From NCBI GenBank assembly GCA_947494305.1, contig CANLUL010000002.1, forward strand, positions 62,001 to 126,000: a stretch of 64,000 nt of DNA. Direction: 5' to 3'. Below the pieces are notes generated by a model. The model had not been told where the DNA came from, made no database searches, and saw nothing but the letters and a program-made list of their open reading frames with translations. Source of the DNA: an uncultured Sphingomonadaceae bacterium. Lineage in GTDB: Bacteria; Pseudomonadota; Alphaproteobacteria; Sphingomonadales; Sphingomonadaceae. Each line of letters opens with the position of its first letter. The stretch's first letter is position 1. Positions 10,344 to 19,023 of this stretch are shown piece by piece. A program made the position numbers and the translations under genes.

Positions 10344-10358
10344 ATTCCGCTGCGGAAT
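10344..10358. promoter_or_regulatory. 15-bp perfect palindrome in the mdh leader
   Basis: ATTCCGC-T-GCGGAAT lies about 40 bases upstream of the mdh start. It could be a repressor operator for the TCA operon or a small mRNA hairpin. No protein can be assigned to it. Confidence 0.4.
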
Positions 10359-10519
10359 ACGCCTGTTGACCACCAATTTCAACCGCAGAAGATCGCATTT
10401 TACACACTATCTTTGCAATTTGTTCGCAATAGCAATAACTACTTTCTAAAAATAGCCAATGAGGGTTCCATCTATTCCCACTTTGAGTGCTTCAACACCG
10501 CCAAATCGTTGTCGGCAGT

Positions 10520-10696
10520 TCAATGCAGCCGCTTTGCAATTGCCCAACTTATCGGACCAGCCAAAACGAATGCGATCAGAGCGCCAGCCAATATGCTCAT
10601 CAAAGATGCCTGATCGACGACCAGCAATGCGGTCACAACAACACCCATGAACACGCTGCCTATAAATATATGAAACATCATGGTTTTCAAAAACAT
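10520..10696 (-). CDS. Small two-helix membrane protein
   Basis: A 58-residue protein with two membrane segments (roughly res 8-24 and 31-50), ending in the pattern IAFVLAGPISWAIAKRL. It matches a short alphaproteobacterial protein family that databases often mislabel as CTP synthetase; true function unknown. ATG at 10696 is taken as the start; a GTG at 10702, better spaced from the AGGGGA, is possible. The DNA from here to the mdh leader (10304-10519) holds no other gene that I can support. Confidence 0.65.
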   Translation of the reverse strand: MFLKTMMFHIFIGSVFMGVVVTALLVVDQASLMSILAGALIAFVLAGPISWAIAKRLH

Positions 10697-10880
10697 CGAC
10701 ACAGCTTTCCCCTTCAATAGAAGCAACCTGACATCTAGCCGTCAGATATAGCGATTGATAATTGCTGTTGTCGGGCCATCCGCTGTGACTTGCCTTGATC
10801 TCGGTCAAAAATTGCAGGATTGCCCTTATAGCCTGAATTGCATTACACATTAATTTTGGGATGGAGCGGAGAGACAAGAA

Positions 10881-11975
10881 ATGCTGACAAAAGGTGACGA
10901 TTATCCACTGCATCAAACACCCGAACCCATGGCAGTGTCTGGTGGCAATCGTAATTTCTACGATCGCTATTTTTTCAACGGTTATGCGGCCGATGGCAGT
11001 GTCTTCTTTGCAGCAGCCCTGGGCGTTTATCCGCAACTCGACATTATGGATGCTGCCTTTTGTGTTTCCATTGACGGGAAACAATATAATCTGCGGGCTT
11101 CAAAGAGAATGTCTAGCGAACGGCTGGACCTGACCGTTGGCCCGATCCGGATTGAAATTGTTGAGCCGCTTCAGCAGCTCCGGCTGATCATTTCTGACAA
11201 TGACGGTCCAGTCACAGCCGACGTTACATTGACCACCCGCCACAACCCTATCGAGGAGCCACGTTTCATCCGCCGCGAAGGACCGCGCTTGATGATGGAC
11301 TATACCCGGTTGACCCAGAATGGGGATTGGGCCGGCGAGATTGCGGTCGATGGCACAGCCATCGATGTCGCGGGCTGCCGTGGTACGCGAGACCGCAGCT
11401 GGGGCATCCGCCCGATCGGCGCGGCGGAATCGCAACCCCCACCAGCCGGCGCATTCCCACAATTCTGGTGGCTCTGGACACCGCTCAACTTCAATGATCA
11501 TTGCTGCTTCTTTCACAGCAATGACGACGGAGAAGGCGCACCCTGGAACCGGCGTGGAGTTGTGGACAATATTGGCGGCACAGCACTCGAATTCGAACCC
11601 AAGGACATCGACTTCAGCTATCATTCCGGCTCCCGCCGGATAAAACAGGCTTCGCTTCAGACTGGCAATGGATCACTAACCATCACCCCGCGCACCGGCG
11701 ATCAATCACTGACATTCTATATGTCCGGCCTGGGCTATATGCATCCCGAATGGGGCCATGGGATGGATCATGGTGCGCTTGAAGTGGCGCATGATGTGAT
11801 TGATCTCAATCCTGAGCCGGCGATCGACATGACAACGATTCATATCCAAGCACTCAGCGATGCCGTGCTGGTTGTTGATGGCCAGGAGCATCACGGCATG
11901 GGTATTGTTGAGCAACTATTTGTCGGCCCCCATAAAACAAGCGGCCTAACCGGAATCATGGATCCAGCCTCATGA
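10881..11975 (+). CDS. Uncharacterised lipocalin/CrtC-like protein with RDRSWG motif
   Basis: A 364-residue soluble protein without signal peptide. It is rich in beta-strand-like sequence and contains the motif GTRDRSWGIRP near the middle, seen in a family of uncharacterised proteins (DUF7064/7065-like, related in fold to AttH and hydroxyneurosporene synthase). Function unknown. In actinobacteria and sphingomonads such genes often neighbour acyl-CoA and APH-type kinase genes, and here the next gene, overlapping by four bases, is exactly such a kinase. The ATG follows GGAGCGGAGAG. It is divergent from the small membrane protein and the mdh operon. Confidence 0.7.
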   Translation: MLTKGDDYPLHQTPEPMAVSGGNRNFYDRYFFNGYAADGSVFFAAALGVYPQLDIMDAAFCVSIDGKQYNLRASKRMSSERLDLTVGPIRIEIVEPLQQLRLIISDNDGPVTADVTLTTRHNPIEEPRFIRREGPRLMMDYTRLTQNGDWAGEIAVDGTAIDVAGCRGTRDRSWGIRPIGAAESQPPPAGAFPQFWWLWTPLNFNDHCCFFHSNDDGEGAPWNRRGVVDNIGGTALEFEPKDIDFSYHSGSRRIKQASLQTGNGSLTITPRTGDQSLTFYMSGLGYMHPEWGHGMDHGALEVAHDVIDLNPEPAIDMTTIHIQALSDAVLVVDGQEHHGMGIVEQLFVGPHKTSGLTGIMDPAS

Positions 11976-13012
11976 GCGCCCAATTCCCGCTTCGTCCGGA
12001 AGAATTTGAGAAGGCCTTTGTCGAGGAAGTTTTCGGCGCGGCGGCAGGGTCGCTCAGATCGTTGACACACAAACCTGTCGGCACCGGGCAGGTATGCGAT
12101 AGCTATCGCTTTTCATGCCAATGGAACGAAGGAGATTTGCCCAAGACCTTCGTCGCCAAATGCCCAAGCGCTGACGAAATTTCCCGCAATGCGGCCGCGA
12201 TTTTTCATCTCTATGACATGGAGGTCGGCTGGTACCGAGACGTGGCCGATGATTGTGATGCACTTTGCCCCAAATGCTATCATGCTGATATCGCCGACAA
12301 TGAGCAGGAATTTGTCCTAATGCTCGAAGATATGGCGCCCGCCAACCAGGGCGACCAGCTTGCGGGTGCCAGCCTGCTGCAGGTAGAAACAACCCTTCGT
12401 GAAGCTGCAAATCTCCACAACTTCAAACCCGATGGTGGCTTCGAAAACCTCCGCTGGTTGCATCATGGAGAAGGCAATGGCGAGTTTTCCAAGAACACGC
12501 TGATCAACGGCTATCCCGTTTTTCGCGAACGGTTTAGCGCACTGCTCTCGTCCGAAGTGCTCGACCTGGGGCAAAAGCTCGTCGACAAAATGGGTGACTA
12601 TATCGCGCATGAACCGCCAGAACGGACGATTACCCATGGCGATATGCGGCTCGATAATATCTTGTACCATGATGATGGACGGATAGCCGCTCTCGTTGAT
12701 TGGCAGACATGTTCGCTGGGCAATCCGGCCAATGACGTCGCCTATATGATTGGAACCAGTTTTGCGGATCCGGATGAACGCCGTTCTGAAGAAAAACGAC
12801 TGGTCGAGGAATATCTGGCGCAACGAAAAGCACCACTGGCATTTGACCGCTTTTGGGAAGAATATCGGCGTCATGCGTTTTCGGGATTTATCATGGCAAT
12901 CAATGCCTCTCTGCATGTGGAACAGACCGAACGAGGAGATAGAATGTTCGCCGCTATGGCTGCGCGACCCGCGCAAATGGCAATGGACCTCGACAGCCTA
13001 AGTCTGATCTAG
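11972..13012 (+). CDS. Aminoglycoside phosphotransferase-fold kinase (APH family)
   Basis: A 346-residue kinase-like protein of the APH/choline-kinase fold. It has the catalytic loop ITHGDMRLDNIL (catalytic Asp and Asn) and the metal-binding IAALVDWQTCSLGNPANDVAYM. The family that sits with acyl-CoA metabolism (ACAD10-like) phosphorylates small hydroxylated molecules rather than antibiotics, and nothing here points to resistance. The start ATG overlaps the stop of the upstream lipocalin-like gene (ATGA), a sign of coupled translation and joint function. It is convergent with zapE with a 22-base gap and no visible terminator. Confidence 0.85.
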   Translation: MSAQFPLRPEEFEKAFVEEVFGAAAGSLRSLTHKPVGTGQVCDSYRFSCQWNEGDLPKTFVAKCPSADEISRNAAAIFHLYDMEVGWYRDVADDCDALCPKCYHADIADNEQEFVLMLEDMAPANQGDQLAGASLLQVETTLREAANLHNFKPDGGFENLRWLHHGEGNGEFSKNTLINGYPVFRERFSALLSSEVLDLGQKLVDKMGDYIAHEPPERTITHGDMRLDNILYHDDGRIAALVDWQTCSLGNPANDVAYMIGTSFADPDERRSEEKRLVEEYLAQRKAPLAFDRFWEEYRRHAFSGFIMAINASLHVEQTERGDRMFAAMAARPAQMAMDLDSLSLI

Positions 13013-13034
13013 TTCCCTCGCCAAACACAAAATT

Positions 13035-14162
13035 TTACTGATCGGCCTGTTCTTCCGTGCCATGGCCAAGCGCGAGATAATCATCCGATTGCATTTCTAC
13101 CAATCGCGATGCGGTGCGTTCAAATTCGAAGGAACCGTCACCCTCTGTATACAGCACATCGGGCTCGGCATCGGCGGATGCCAGCAATTTGACCTTATAT
13201 TCGTACAGCGCATCAATCAGGGTGACAAATCGCGCCGCTTCGTTCCGGTTTTCCTTAGTCAGCTTTGGTATACCGACAATCAAAACACTATGAAAGTGCC
13301 GTGCTATACACAGATAATCCTGCGCACCTCGCGCTTCTGCGCATAACCGTTTGAAAGAAAAAACCGCCACGCCCTTCAACGATTTTGGCACATGCAAAGT
13401 CCGGCCTCCGGGCACCTGCAATTCCTCCGAAGGCACATGCTCTGCATCATCAGGAGAATAATCAGTCAACCGAAAGAAAGCGTTTCGCAACGCGCTGGTT
13501 GCAGCATCCCCATTGGGTACATGCCACAAGTCCACACCGCCCAGGCGCTCGCGACGATAGTCGGTGGGACCATTTAAAGAAAGAACATCCAAACGATTAT
13601 TGAGCAGATCGATGAAGGGCAGGAAATGTTCGCGGTTCAGCCCATCCTTGTAAAGATCCGCCGGTGGCCGGTTCGAGGTTGTGATAATCGTGACCCCTTG
13701 TTCGACCAGACCGGTAAACAACCGGGACATGATCATTGCATCGGCACTGTTGTTGACCACCATCTCATCAAAACAAAGGCAGCGGGCATCCTGCGCCAGG
13801 TCAAGGGCAACTTTGGGTATCGGGTCGCCCGGATCTTTTTCACGCCAGGCGCGGATCATGTCATGCACCCGCAGCATGAATTCATGAAAATGCGCGCGCT
13901 CCTTACGATGGATATCCAGATTTTCGTAGAACAGGTCCATCAGCATCGACTTGCCGCGTCCAACCCCGCCCCACATGTAGACACCGCGCGGCGGCTCTGG
14001 CTTCTTGCCAAAGGCGCGCCACAAGATGCTTCCCTTGGGCGGCACCGCCTCGAGCTCTTCCTGCACAGCAGCTAGCCTTTGTGCACACCGATCCTGATCG
14101 GCATCGGGTTGCAATTCGTCCTGCGCGATCATCTGTTGATAGCGCTGGTAGAAACTGCTCAT
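13035..14162 (-). CDS. zapE: Cell division protein ZapE / AFG1-like ATPase
   Basis: A 375-residue AAA-like ATPase. It has Walker A GGVGRGKSMLMDLF (~res 66-78), Walker B LCFDEMVV, and the family segments YMWGGVGRGKS, TSNRPPADLYKDGLNR and ERTASRLVEMQSDDYL at the C-terminus. In E. coli, ZapE acts on the FtsZ ring; mitochondrial AFG1/LACE1 acts in protein quality control. The stop codon region is convergent with the APH kinase. Its start overlaps the stop of the upstream thioesterase gene by four bases. Confidence 0.95.
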   Translation of the reverse strand: MSSFYQRYQQMIAQDELQPDADQDRCAQRLAAVQEELEAVPPKGSILWRAFGKKPEPPRGVYMWGGVGRGKSMLMDLFYENLDIHRKERAHFHEFMLRVHDMIRAWREKDPGDPIPKVALDLAQDARCLCFDEMVVNNSADAMIMSRLFTGLVEQGVTIITTSNRPPADLYKDGLNREHFLPFIDLLNNRLDVLSLNGPTDYRRERLGGVDLWHVPNGDAATSALRNAFFRLTDYSPDDAEHVPSEELQVPGGRTLHVPKSLKGVAVFSFKRLCAEARGAQDYLCIARHFHSVLIVGIPKLTKENRNEAARFVTLIDALYEYKVKLLASADAEPDVLYTEGDGSFEFERTASRLVEMQSDDYLALGHGTEEQADQ

Positions 14163-14650
14163 GCGTCTGGGTTTTTCGGGCGTAGTGCTTTTTTGACAAT
14201 AGCCGTAAACGAAGCAACATTGTTCACTGCATCGCCCTGCACAACCAAACCGCGCATGAAAAGAAAACGGCCTGTTTCCCTGGTCACTTCAACCCGCGCT
14301 TCCAGTGGCTCATCCATATTGGCCGCTCCGGTAAAATGGGTCTGCAATTCAAGCGTTACCGATGGGCCAGCTGGTCCGATATCAAAAACTCGCATCGCGG
14401 CAAAAAGCGAACAGTCGATAAAACCCATCATCGTACCGCCATGGACGACATCGCCCATATTGCGATGACGCCGTTCGGGGAACATTCTGACCCGGCCTAT
14501 GTCATCACCCAGTCCGTCGCCGCCGCGCCGAATGATAATTGGACCCAGAAAACTGTTATAGCATTCCGGATCGCGCAGCACCCATTGGAACCAACCGGGA
14601 TTATCCGGGTCCGGGTTGCTGGTGTAATATTCGTCGTCCAGATTCGCCAT
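14159..14650 (-). CDS. PaaI-type hotdog thioesterase
   Basis: A 163-residue single hotdog domain. The central helix segment NMGDVVHGGTMMGFIDCSLFAA has the HGG motif of the PaaI/YdiI acyl-CoA thioesterases. The C-terminal half has the usual strand pattern ending in FTAIVKKALRP. It probably hydrolyses acyl- or aryl-CoA esters; the substrate is unknown. It is co-transcribed with zapE (ATGA overlap) and starts 19 bases after sdhB. Confidence 0.88.
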   Translation of the reverse strand: MANLDDEYYTSNPDPDNPGWFQWVLRDPECYNSFLGPIIIRRGGDGLGDDIGRVRMFPERRHRNMGDVVHGGTMMGFIDCSLFAAMRVFDIGPAGPSVTLELQTHFTGAANMDEPLEARVEVTRETGRFLFMRGLVVQGDAVNNVASFTAIVKKALRPKNPDA

Positions 14651-14669
14651 TGGGATCAGACGCCTGCGC

Positions 14670-15452
14670 TCAAATCACTCTGGCGGCGGTCATCTTCTTG
14701 ATTTCAGCAATGGCCTTGGCGGGTGACAATCCTTTCGGACAGGCATTGGCACAGTTCATAATGGTATGACAACGATAGAGGCGGAATGGGTCTTCCAAAT
14801 CATCCAGCCGCTCACCGGTCATTTCGTCACGACTATCGGCAAGCCAGCGATAAGCCTGTAGCAAGATCGCCGGCCCAAGAAACTTGTCTGAATTCCACCA
14901 GTAGCTGGGGCAACTGGTCTGGCAGCAAGCACATAAAATGCACTCATACAGCCCATCCAATTTGTTTCGATCTTCCGGCGATTGCAGCCGTTCCTTACCG
15001 GATGGTTCTGGCGTAACCGTTTTCAGCCAAGGCTCAATCGCGGCATATTGCGCGTAAAAATGTGTGAAATCAGGAACCAAATCCTTGATTACTTCCATGT
15101 GGGGCAGCGGCGTAATGGTAACCTTATTGCCGCAATCTTCAATCGCGGTTGTGCAGGCAAGCCCATTCTTGCCATTGATATTCATGGCGCATGACCCGCA
15201 AATGCCTTCGCGGCAGGAACGACGGAATGTCAATGTGCTATCTTGCTCTGACTTCGCTTTGATCAGTGCATCGAGCACCATCGGACCGCATTCATCCAGA
15301 TCCACCTCAAATGTGTCATAGTGCGGGTTTTCGCCGCTGTCCGGATCATAGCGATAGATTTTGAAATTGCGCTTTTTGCCGCCTGTCAGCGCCTTGTGCA
15401 TTTCACCGGTCTTGCGGATCTTGCTATTTTTGGGGAGCGTGAAAGTCGCCAT
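14670..15452 (-). CDS. sdhB: Succinate dehydrogenase iron-sulfur subunit
   Basis: The electron-transfer subunit of complex II. It is 260 residues. It has the 2Fe-2S ligands Cys80, 85, 88 ([15 protein letters not shown]) and Cys100, the 4Fe-4S motif [13 protein letters not shown] (Cys171, 174, 177) and the 3Fe-4S region [15 protein letters not shown]. All expected Cys are present. The sdhC, sdhD and sdhA genes are not next to it: the upstream neighbour is an ATP-grasp gene after a 155-base gap, so sdhB has its own leader, which carries an inverted repeat. In most relatives I know of, the four sdh genes are joined, so this separation is worth noting. Confidence 0.97.
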   Translation of the reverse strand: MATFTLPKNSKIRKTGEMHKALTGGKKRNFKIYRYDPDSGENPHYDTFEVDLDECGPMVLDALIKAKSEQDSTLTFRRSCREGICGSCAMNINGKNGLACTTAIEDCGNKVTITPLPHMEVIKDLVPDFTHFYAQYAAIEPWLKTVTPEPSGKERLQSPEDRNKLDGLYECILCACCQTSCPSYWWNSDKFLGPAILLQAYRWLADSRDEMTGERLDDLEDPFRLYRCHTIMNCANACPKGLSPAKAIAEIKKMTAARVI

Positions 15453-15472
15453 GTTATTTCCCTTGTTTCAAT

Positions 15473-15488
15473 TTCCTGCGTGCAGGAA
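15473..15488. promoter_or_regulatory. Inverted repeat in the sdhB leader
   Basis: TTCCTGC and GCAGGAA are separated by two bases, starting about 20 bases upstream of the sdhB ATG. It may fold as a 6-bp hairpin with a four-base loop or serve as an operator. Function unknown. Confidence 0.35.
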
Positions 15489-15607
15489 GGCGGCCCGTTC
15501 GAAGAATCGGCTATAGGCCTACAAAATTAGTGCGTCAGACTCAATGATTTAAGTTCCTAAGGCTATAAGATCATAGGAAGTTTGAGCCGATCAAACCTTT
15601 TGAGCAA

Positions 15608-16633
15608 CTAACTGGTCTGGATCAATCCGTTACGACGCAACCCTTCGGCAATAATTGTCTCTAGCAATTGCGCATGACTTAAGCCCGCCGCCGCAGCTGA
15701 TTTTGCAACAACCTTTTCGGACCAGAGGTTGCAATTGAGATTGATCTCAATGAAGTTAATATCGCCGGTATTGCGATCCAAACGAAACTCGATCCTGCCA
15801 TAGTCGAACGGTTCAAACTCCCGTGCAATAGCCTCAGCCATTTTTTGCACCTTGGGGGCAAATTCCGGGTCATCAAATTGCTTTAACGTCGCCTTCTCTG
15901 TGTTGGGCACCAAATCGCGCTTCTCATAATAGGTCCATAGCTTTTGCGTATCTTCGCGTTCATAGATCAGCATCGGCAAAGCCTTTGGTCCATTAGCGCT
16001 TATAAAGGCGGCCTGCACATCATAACCATCCAAATAGGGCTCCACAATCGCATCGTGACCCTGCCCATGAATGCCCGCGACAGCATTGGCTACGCCAGCC
16101 CAATCATGCGCGTCGGATATAGCCCAGCTGGCGGAGGAAGCGTTCGGTTTGATAACCCAGCGTTCGGCCTTTGGGGCATCACTTTCATTAACTGGCGCGC
16201 CGCGGCGAAAACAGAACCAAGGCGCTGTCGGTACACCCGCCTTTTCGGCAACCAACTTGGAAACAGACTTGTCATCGCCAACACCGCGAACGAACGGCAT
16301 CGCACCGACATAAGCAATCCGGTGCATATTACACAGCAACGGGATCAGCATTTCGCTATTCACAAAACCGCCGCGATTGAGAAGCGGAAACACGAAATCC
16401 ACATCTGGCCGCTCAAACAGGACATTATAATTGTCCGCGACTTCCAGGTTGATGCCTAAACTTTCTAGACTAGTGCGCACCTCATGATGATAGATCGCGT
16501 GATTGCCGTCTTCGGGATGCATACCCCCGCCCCACAGCGCATGCTTGGCCATGAACAGGAACTTGAGCCTTTCTTTGGCCTCGGCTGGGATAGTGAGCGG
16601 TTCAATTTGAATACCCGAAGCCGAATTGGCCAT
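15608..16633 (-). CDS. ATP-grasp enzyme, D-alanine-D-alanine ligase-like
   Basis: A 341-residue ATP-grasp ligase. Visible are the N-terminal preATP-grasp part with DFVFPLLNRGGFVNSE, a GVGDDKSVSKLVAEKAGVP segment, the ATP-binding ERWVIKPNASSAS and the metal-binding end RIEFRLDRNTGDINFIEINLNC (Glu/Asn ligands). The order of motifs matches the Ddl superfamily, but it is too divergent to be the cell-wall Ddl and lies outside any murein cluster. It forms a co-directional pair with the nucleotidyltransferase gene 50 bases upstream, divergent from a flippase, so a role in making a cell-surface molecule is inferred. The acceptor and amino acid are unknown. Confidence 0.8.
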   Translation of the reverse strand: MANSASGIQIEPLTIPAEAKERLKFLFMAKHALWGGGMHPEDGNHAIYHHEVRTSLESLGINLEVADNYNVLFERPDVDFVFPLLNRGGFVNSEMLIPLLCNMHRIAYVGAMPFVRGVGDDKSVSKLVAEKAGVPTAPWFCFRRGAPVNESDAPKAERWVIKPNASSASWAISDAHDWAGVANAVAGIHGQGHDAIVEPYLDGYDVQAAFISANGPKALPMLIYEREDTQKLWTYYEKRDLVPNTEKATLKQFDDPEFAPKVQKMAEAIAREFEPFDYGRIEFRLDRNTGDINFIEINLNCNLWSEKVVAKSAAAAGLSHAQLLETIIAEGLRRNGLIQTS

Positions 16634-16683
16634 ATATAGTGCTCCCTCAAAAAATTTGACTGCTGATCATTGAAATAGTCGTT

Positions 16684-17520
16684 TTAAGATTTGGCTTCGC
16701 TTGTCCTATTGAGCTCATCAAAATCCAGTTTATCAACAGCATCGTTTAAAACCGCTTCAACCACTTTGTAGGTACGTTCATTGTCTACGTCGATGGCCTG
16801 CGTTCCATCGCTTAGAGGCACTCGCCGCATGGTCACACCAAATCGTTTTGACATCCGCTGAAATGCACCGTCAATTGTCACGAGTTTGAAACGCATCAAC
16901 AAAATATTGAACAAACCAAAAGCATTGATTAACCGTTGCGGGTTGCCCATAAACTGGCCCCCTTCCTTGAAAATATTTGCCGCATTCAAGGCCTGCCGGT
17001 TCTTAAGACCATAAAGATTGCAATTGGCATATCCACCATCTCGAAAGTCATAAAAGCCTCTTTGTGCGAGAGGATGCACAGCGTGAATATCGGTCTTTTC
17101 GGCCAATCCAGCAACTGCATCGGCTCCATCAGCCATGACAGTCAGCGCGCGATCGATACTGTCATGTTTCAACAACACATTGTCGGCAGTGGTAATCAGA
17201 TAAGGCGCATCGGCCTGCTCACAGCCTTTGATAACGCTGGCTGCAATATTATCATCCGACGTAATGAAAGTGATCGGCAGGTTGTCACGCATATAGGCTT
17301 CTGCAACCGGACGGATCTTTTCTTCACCATCTGGTTCAATCAAGATGTGGATGGCACGACAGCCTTTGTGACTGCTTAATATTTGCAATATCCGGTCAAT
17401 CAATGTCTTGCCAGCAATCGGAATCAAGCATTTGTGACTCACATCATGCGCTTTGGCGAGCGGGTTGACAACGCCGGTACGCTGGGCAGCCAGCAAAATT
17501 ACATCAAATAAATCATCCAT
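16684..17520 (-). CDS. MobA/GlmU-like nucleotidyltransferase, divergent
   Basis: A 278-residue NTP-transferase domain of GT-A-like fold. The usual start LAAGxGTRL is replaced by LLAAQRTGVVNPLA, followed by a conserved SHKCLIPIAGKTLIDRIL and TTADNVLL (metal-binding Asp). The changed nucleotide-binding loop sets it apart from GlmU, RfbA and MobA types. It probably activates a phosphorylated sugar or polyol as a nucleotide-diphosphate, but the substrate cannot be read from the sequence. It is in tandem with the ATP-grasp gene and divergent from the flippase across 157 bases. Confidence 0.75.
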   Translation of the reverse strand: MDDLFDVILLAAQRTGVVNPLAKAHDVSHKCLIPIAGKTLIDRILQILSSHKGCRAIHILIEPDGEEKIRPVAEAYMRDNLPITFITSDDNIAASVIKGCEQADAPYLITTADNVLLKHDSIDRALTVMADGADAVAGLAEKTDIHAVHPLAQRGFYDFRDGGYANCNLYGLKNRQALNAANIFKEGGQFMGNPQRLINAFGLFNILLMRFKLVTIDGAFQRMSKRFGVTMRRVPLSDGTQAIDVDNERTYKVVEAVLNDAVDKLDFDELNRTSEAKS

Positions 17521-17677
17521 CTGTCATTCCTTGGCAAAGCTATCAAAAATATCAAGCTTGATCGACCGTTCCGCCACTCTCATAATTCCGATGTTGAAAA
17601 AATTTGCTATAGCATCCTTAGAGAGTTAGCCAAATTGTCAGCATGCAAACCGCCCTAAAATCAGGATAGAACCAGAA

Positions 17678-19021
17678 TTGCTAAACCGGCTGGTCCATAA
17701 ATTCAGAACAAGCAACGATACGCTGGCGCGGGTTGGCCGCAACAGCGTCTGGCTGTTTTCGAGCAAAGGTGTCAGTGCTGTTCTAAGTCTTTTCTATTTG
17801 GCAATAGTCACACGGACTCTGGGCCCGGCTGGCTTTGGCACGTTCATTCTGATTGTTAGCTCCGGTCAGATTATCGCAGCTCTATTTCGCATTCAGACCT
17901 GGCAAGCCATCGTCCAATTTGGAACCCCGCTGCTCGCAAAGAGAGACCATGCCGCCTTCAATGTAATTGCAAGGCAAGGTTTTTTGATTGAGTTCATTGG
18001 CGGCATAGTGGCCTGTGTTTTACTATACATGTTGCTGCCATCGGCAGCAGAACAATTCTCATTGGCACTAGAAGTCGAACAAGGGTTGCTCATTTATGGA
18101 TTGCTGGTCCTGTTAGCCATACGTTCAACGCCAACCGGTATTTTGCGTGCCCATGATCGCTTTCGTGATAGTGCAATAGGTGAAGTAGCGGTCCCGGTAA
18201 CCCGCATGATCGGTGCTTTGATGCTGTTAGCCGTTGGCCCAAGCATAATTGGATTCTTGATTGTTTGGGGTTTATCTGAACTGGCCTGTGCTGGGCTGCT
18301 ATGGGTATTGGTATGGCACAATGGACGCTCAATGGGTGAGCAAAGCAGCACGGAGAATATATTAGGCGATTTGCAGCCCGCTCCCAAGGCAAGTGAAAAG
18401 AGCTTCTACGGCTTTCTGGCTGCAACGAATTTCTCTTACCTACTCACGATTATCCGTGAACGGTTTGTCGTTATCATCGTTGGGCTGTTCGTTGGTGCGG
18501 CGGCGGCCGGTCTGTTTCGCCTCGCAGACCAGTTGGCCAACAGCATCAATCGTCTAACGGAGGTTTTTGCACGACCCATGTTTGCCGAGCTTTCGCGGCT
18601 TTACGGACAAAGTGAAAATAGCAAGTTACGTAGTCTGTTTTTGCGATCTCTGCGACTTTCCGCGATATCGGGGCTGACAATGTTTGGCATTCTCATATTG
18701 TTCGGTGAACATATCCTCTTGCTGATGTCCGGCCCGGAGTTTGTGGCCGCTTATCCGCTTTTGTTACTGCTTGCCGGAGCCACAATTATCGGCCTGATTG
18801 TGGTAGGCCTTGAACCGCTTTTACAGGCGGCGGATCGCGCCACCACTGCCTTTATCACTCGCTTACTGTCGCTGGTTTTTCTGGCTGCATTATTAGTCTG
18901 GCTATTGCCCGCGTACGGCGTATTTGGCGCAGCTCTGGCTATGTTGATGTCGGCCATCGCAACAGCATTACTGTTAATGCTAATTGGTTGGCGGTTGTTG
19001 CAGGTACTCCGCAAAAATTGA
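17678..19021 (+). CDS. Polysaccharide flippase (MOP/Wzx-like)
   Basis: A 447-residue membrane protein with about 12-14 hydrophobic segments. The N-terminus has NSVWLFSSKGVSAVLSLFYLAIVTRTLGPAGFG, the typical first repeat of the Wzx/MOP lipid-linked oligosaccharide flippases. A TTG at 17678 is the only sensible start; CAGGATAG lies about nine bases upstream, and the next Met would remove several helices. It is divergent from the ATP-grasp/nucleotidyltransferase pair, which suggests that the three genes make and export one surface glycan or glycoconjugate. The 3' end is convergent with an esterase gene, three bases apart. Confidence 0.85.
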   Translation: MLNRLVHKFRTSNDTLARVGRNSVWLFSSKGVSAVLSLFYLAIVTRTLGPAGFGTFILIVSSGQIIAALFRIQTWQAIVQFGTPLLAKRDHAAFNVIARQGFLIEFIGGIVACVLLYMLLPSAAEQFSLALEVEQGLLIYGLLVLLAIRSTPTGILRAHDRFRDSAIGEVAVPVTRMIGALMLLAVGPSIIGFLIVWGLSELACAGLLWVLVWHNGRSMGEQSSTENILGDLQPAPKASEKSFYGFLAATNFSYLLTIIRERFVVIIVGLFVGAAAAGLFRLADQLANSINRLTEVFARPMFAELSRLYGQSENSKLRSLFLRSLRLSAISGLTMFGILILFGEHILLLMSGPEFVAAYPLLLLLAGATIIGLIVVGLEPLLQAADRATTAFITRLLSLVFLAALLVWLLPAYGVFGAALAMLMSAIATALLLMLIGWRLLQVLRKN

Positions 19022-19023
19022 AG

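Noticed and set aside
10446-11084. Minus-strand frame of 212 codons over the small membrane protein and the start of the lipocalin-like gene
   Set aside because: It overlaps two better supported genes on both strands and shows no membrane or domain pattern.
11972-13012. Antibiotic resistance gene (aminoglycoside phosphotransferase)
   Set aside because: It has the APH fold only; the subgroup and the coupled neighbour point to small-molecule metabolism.
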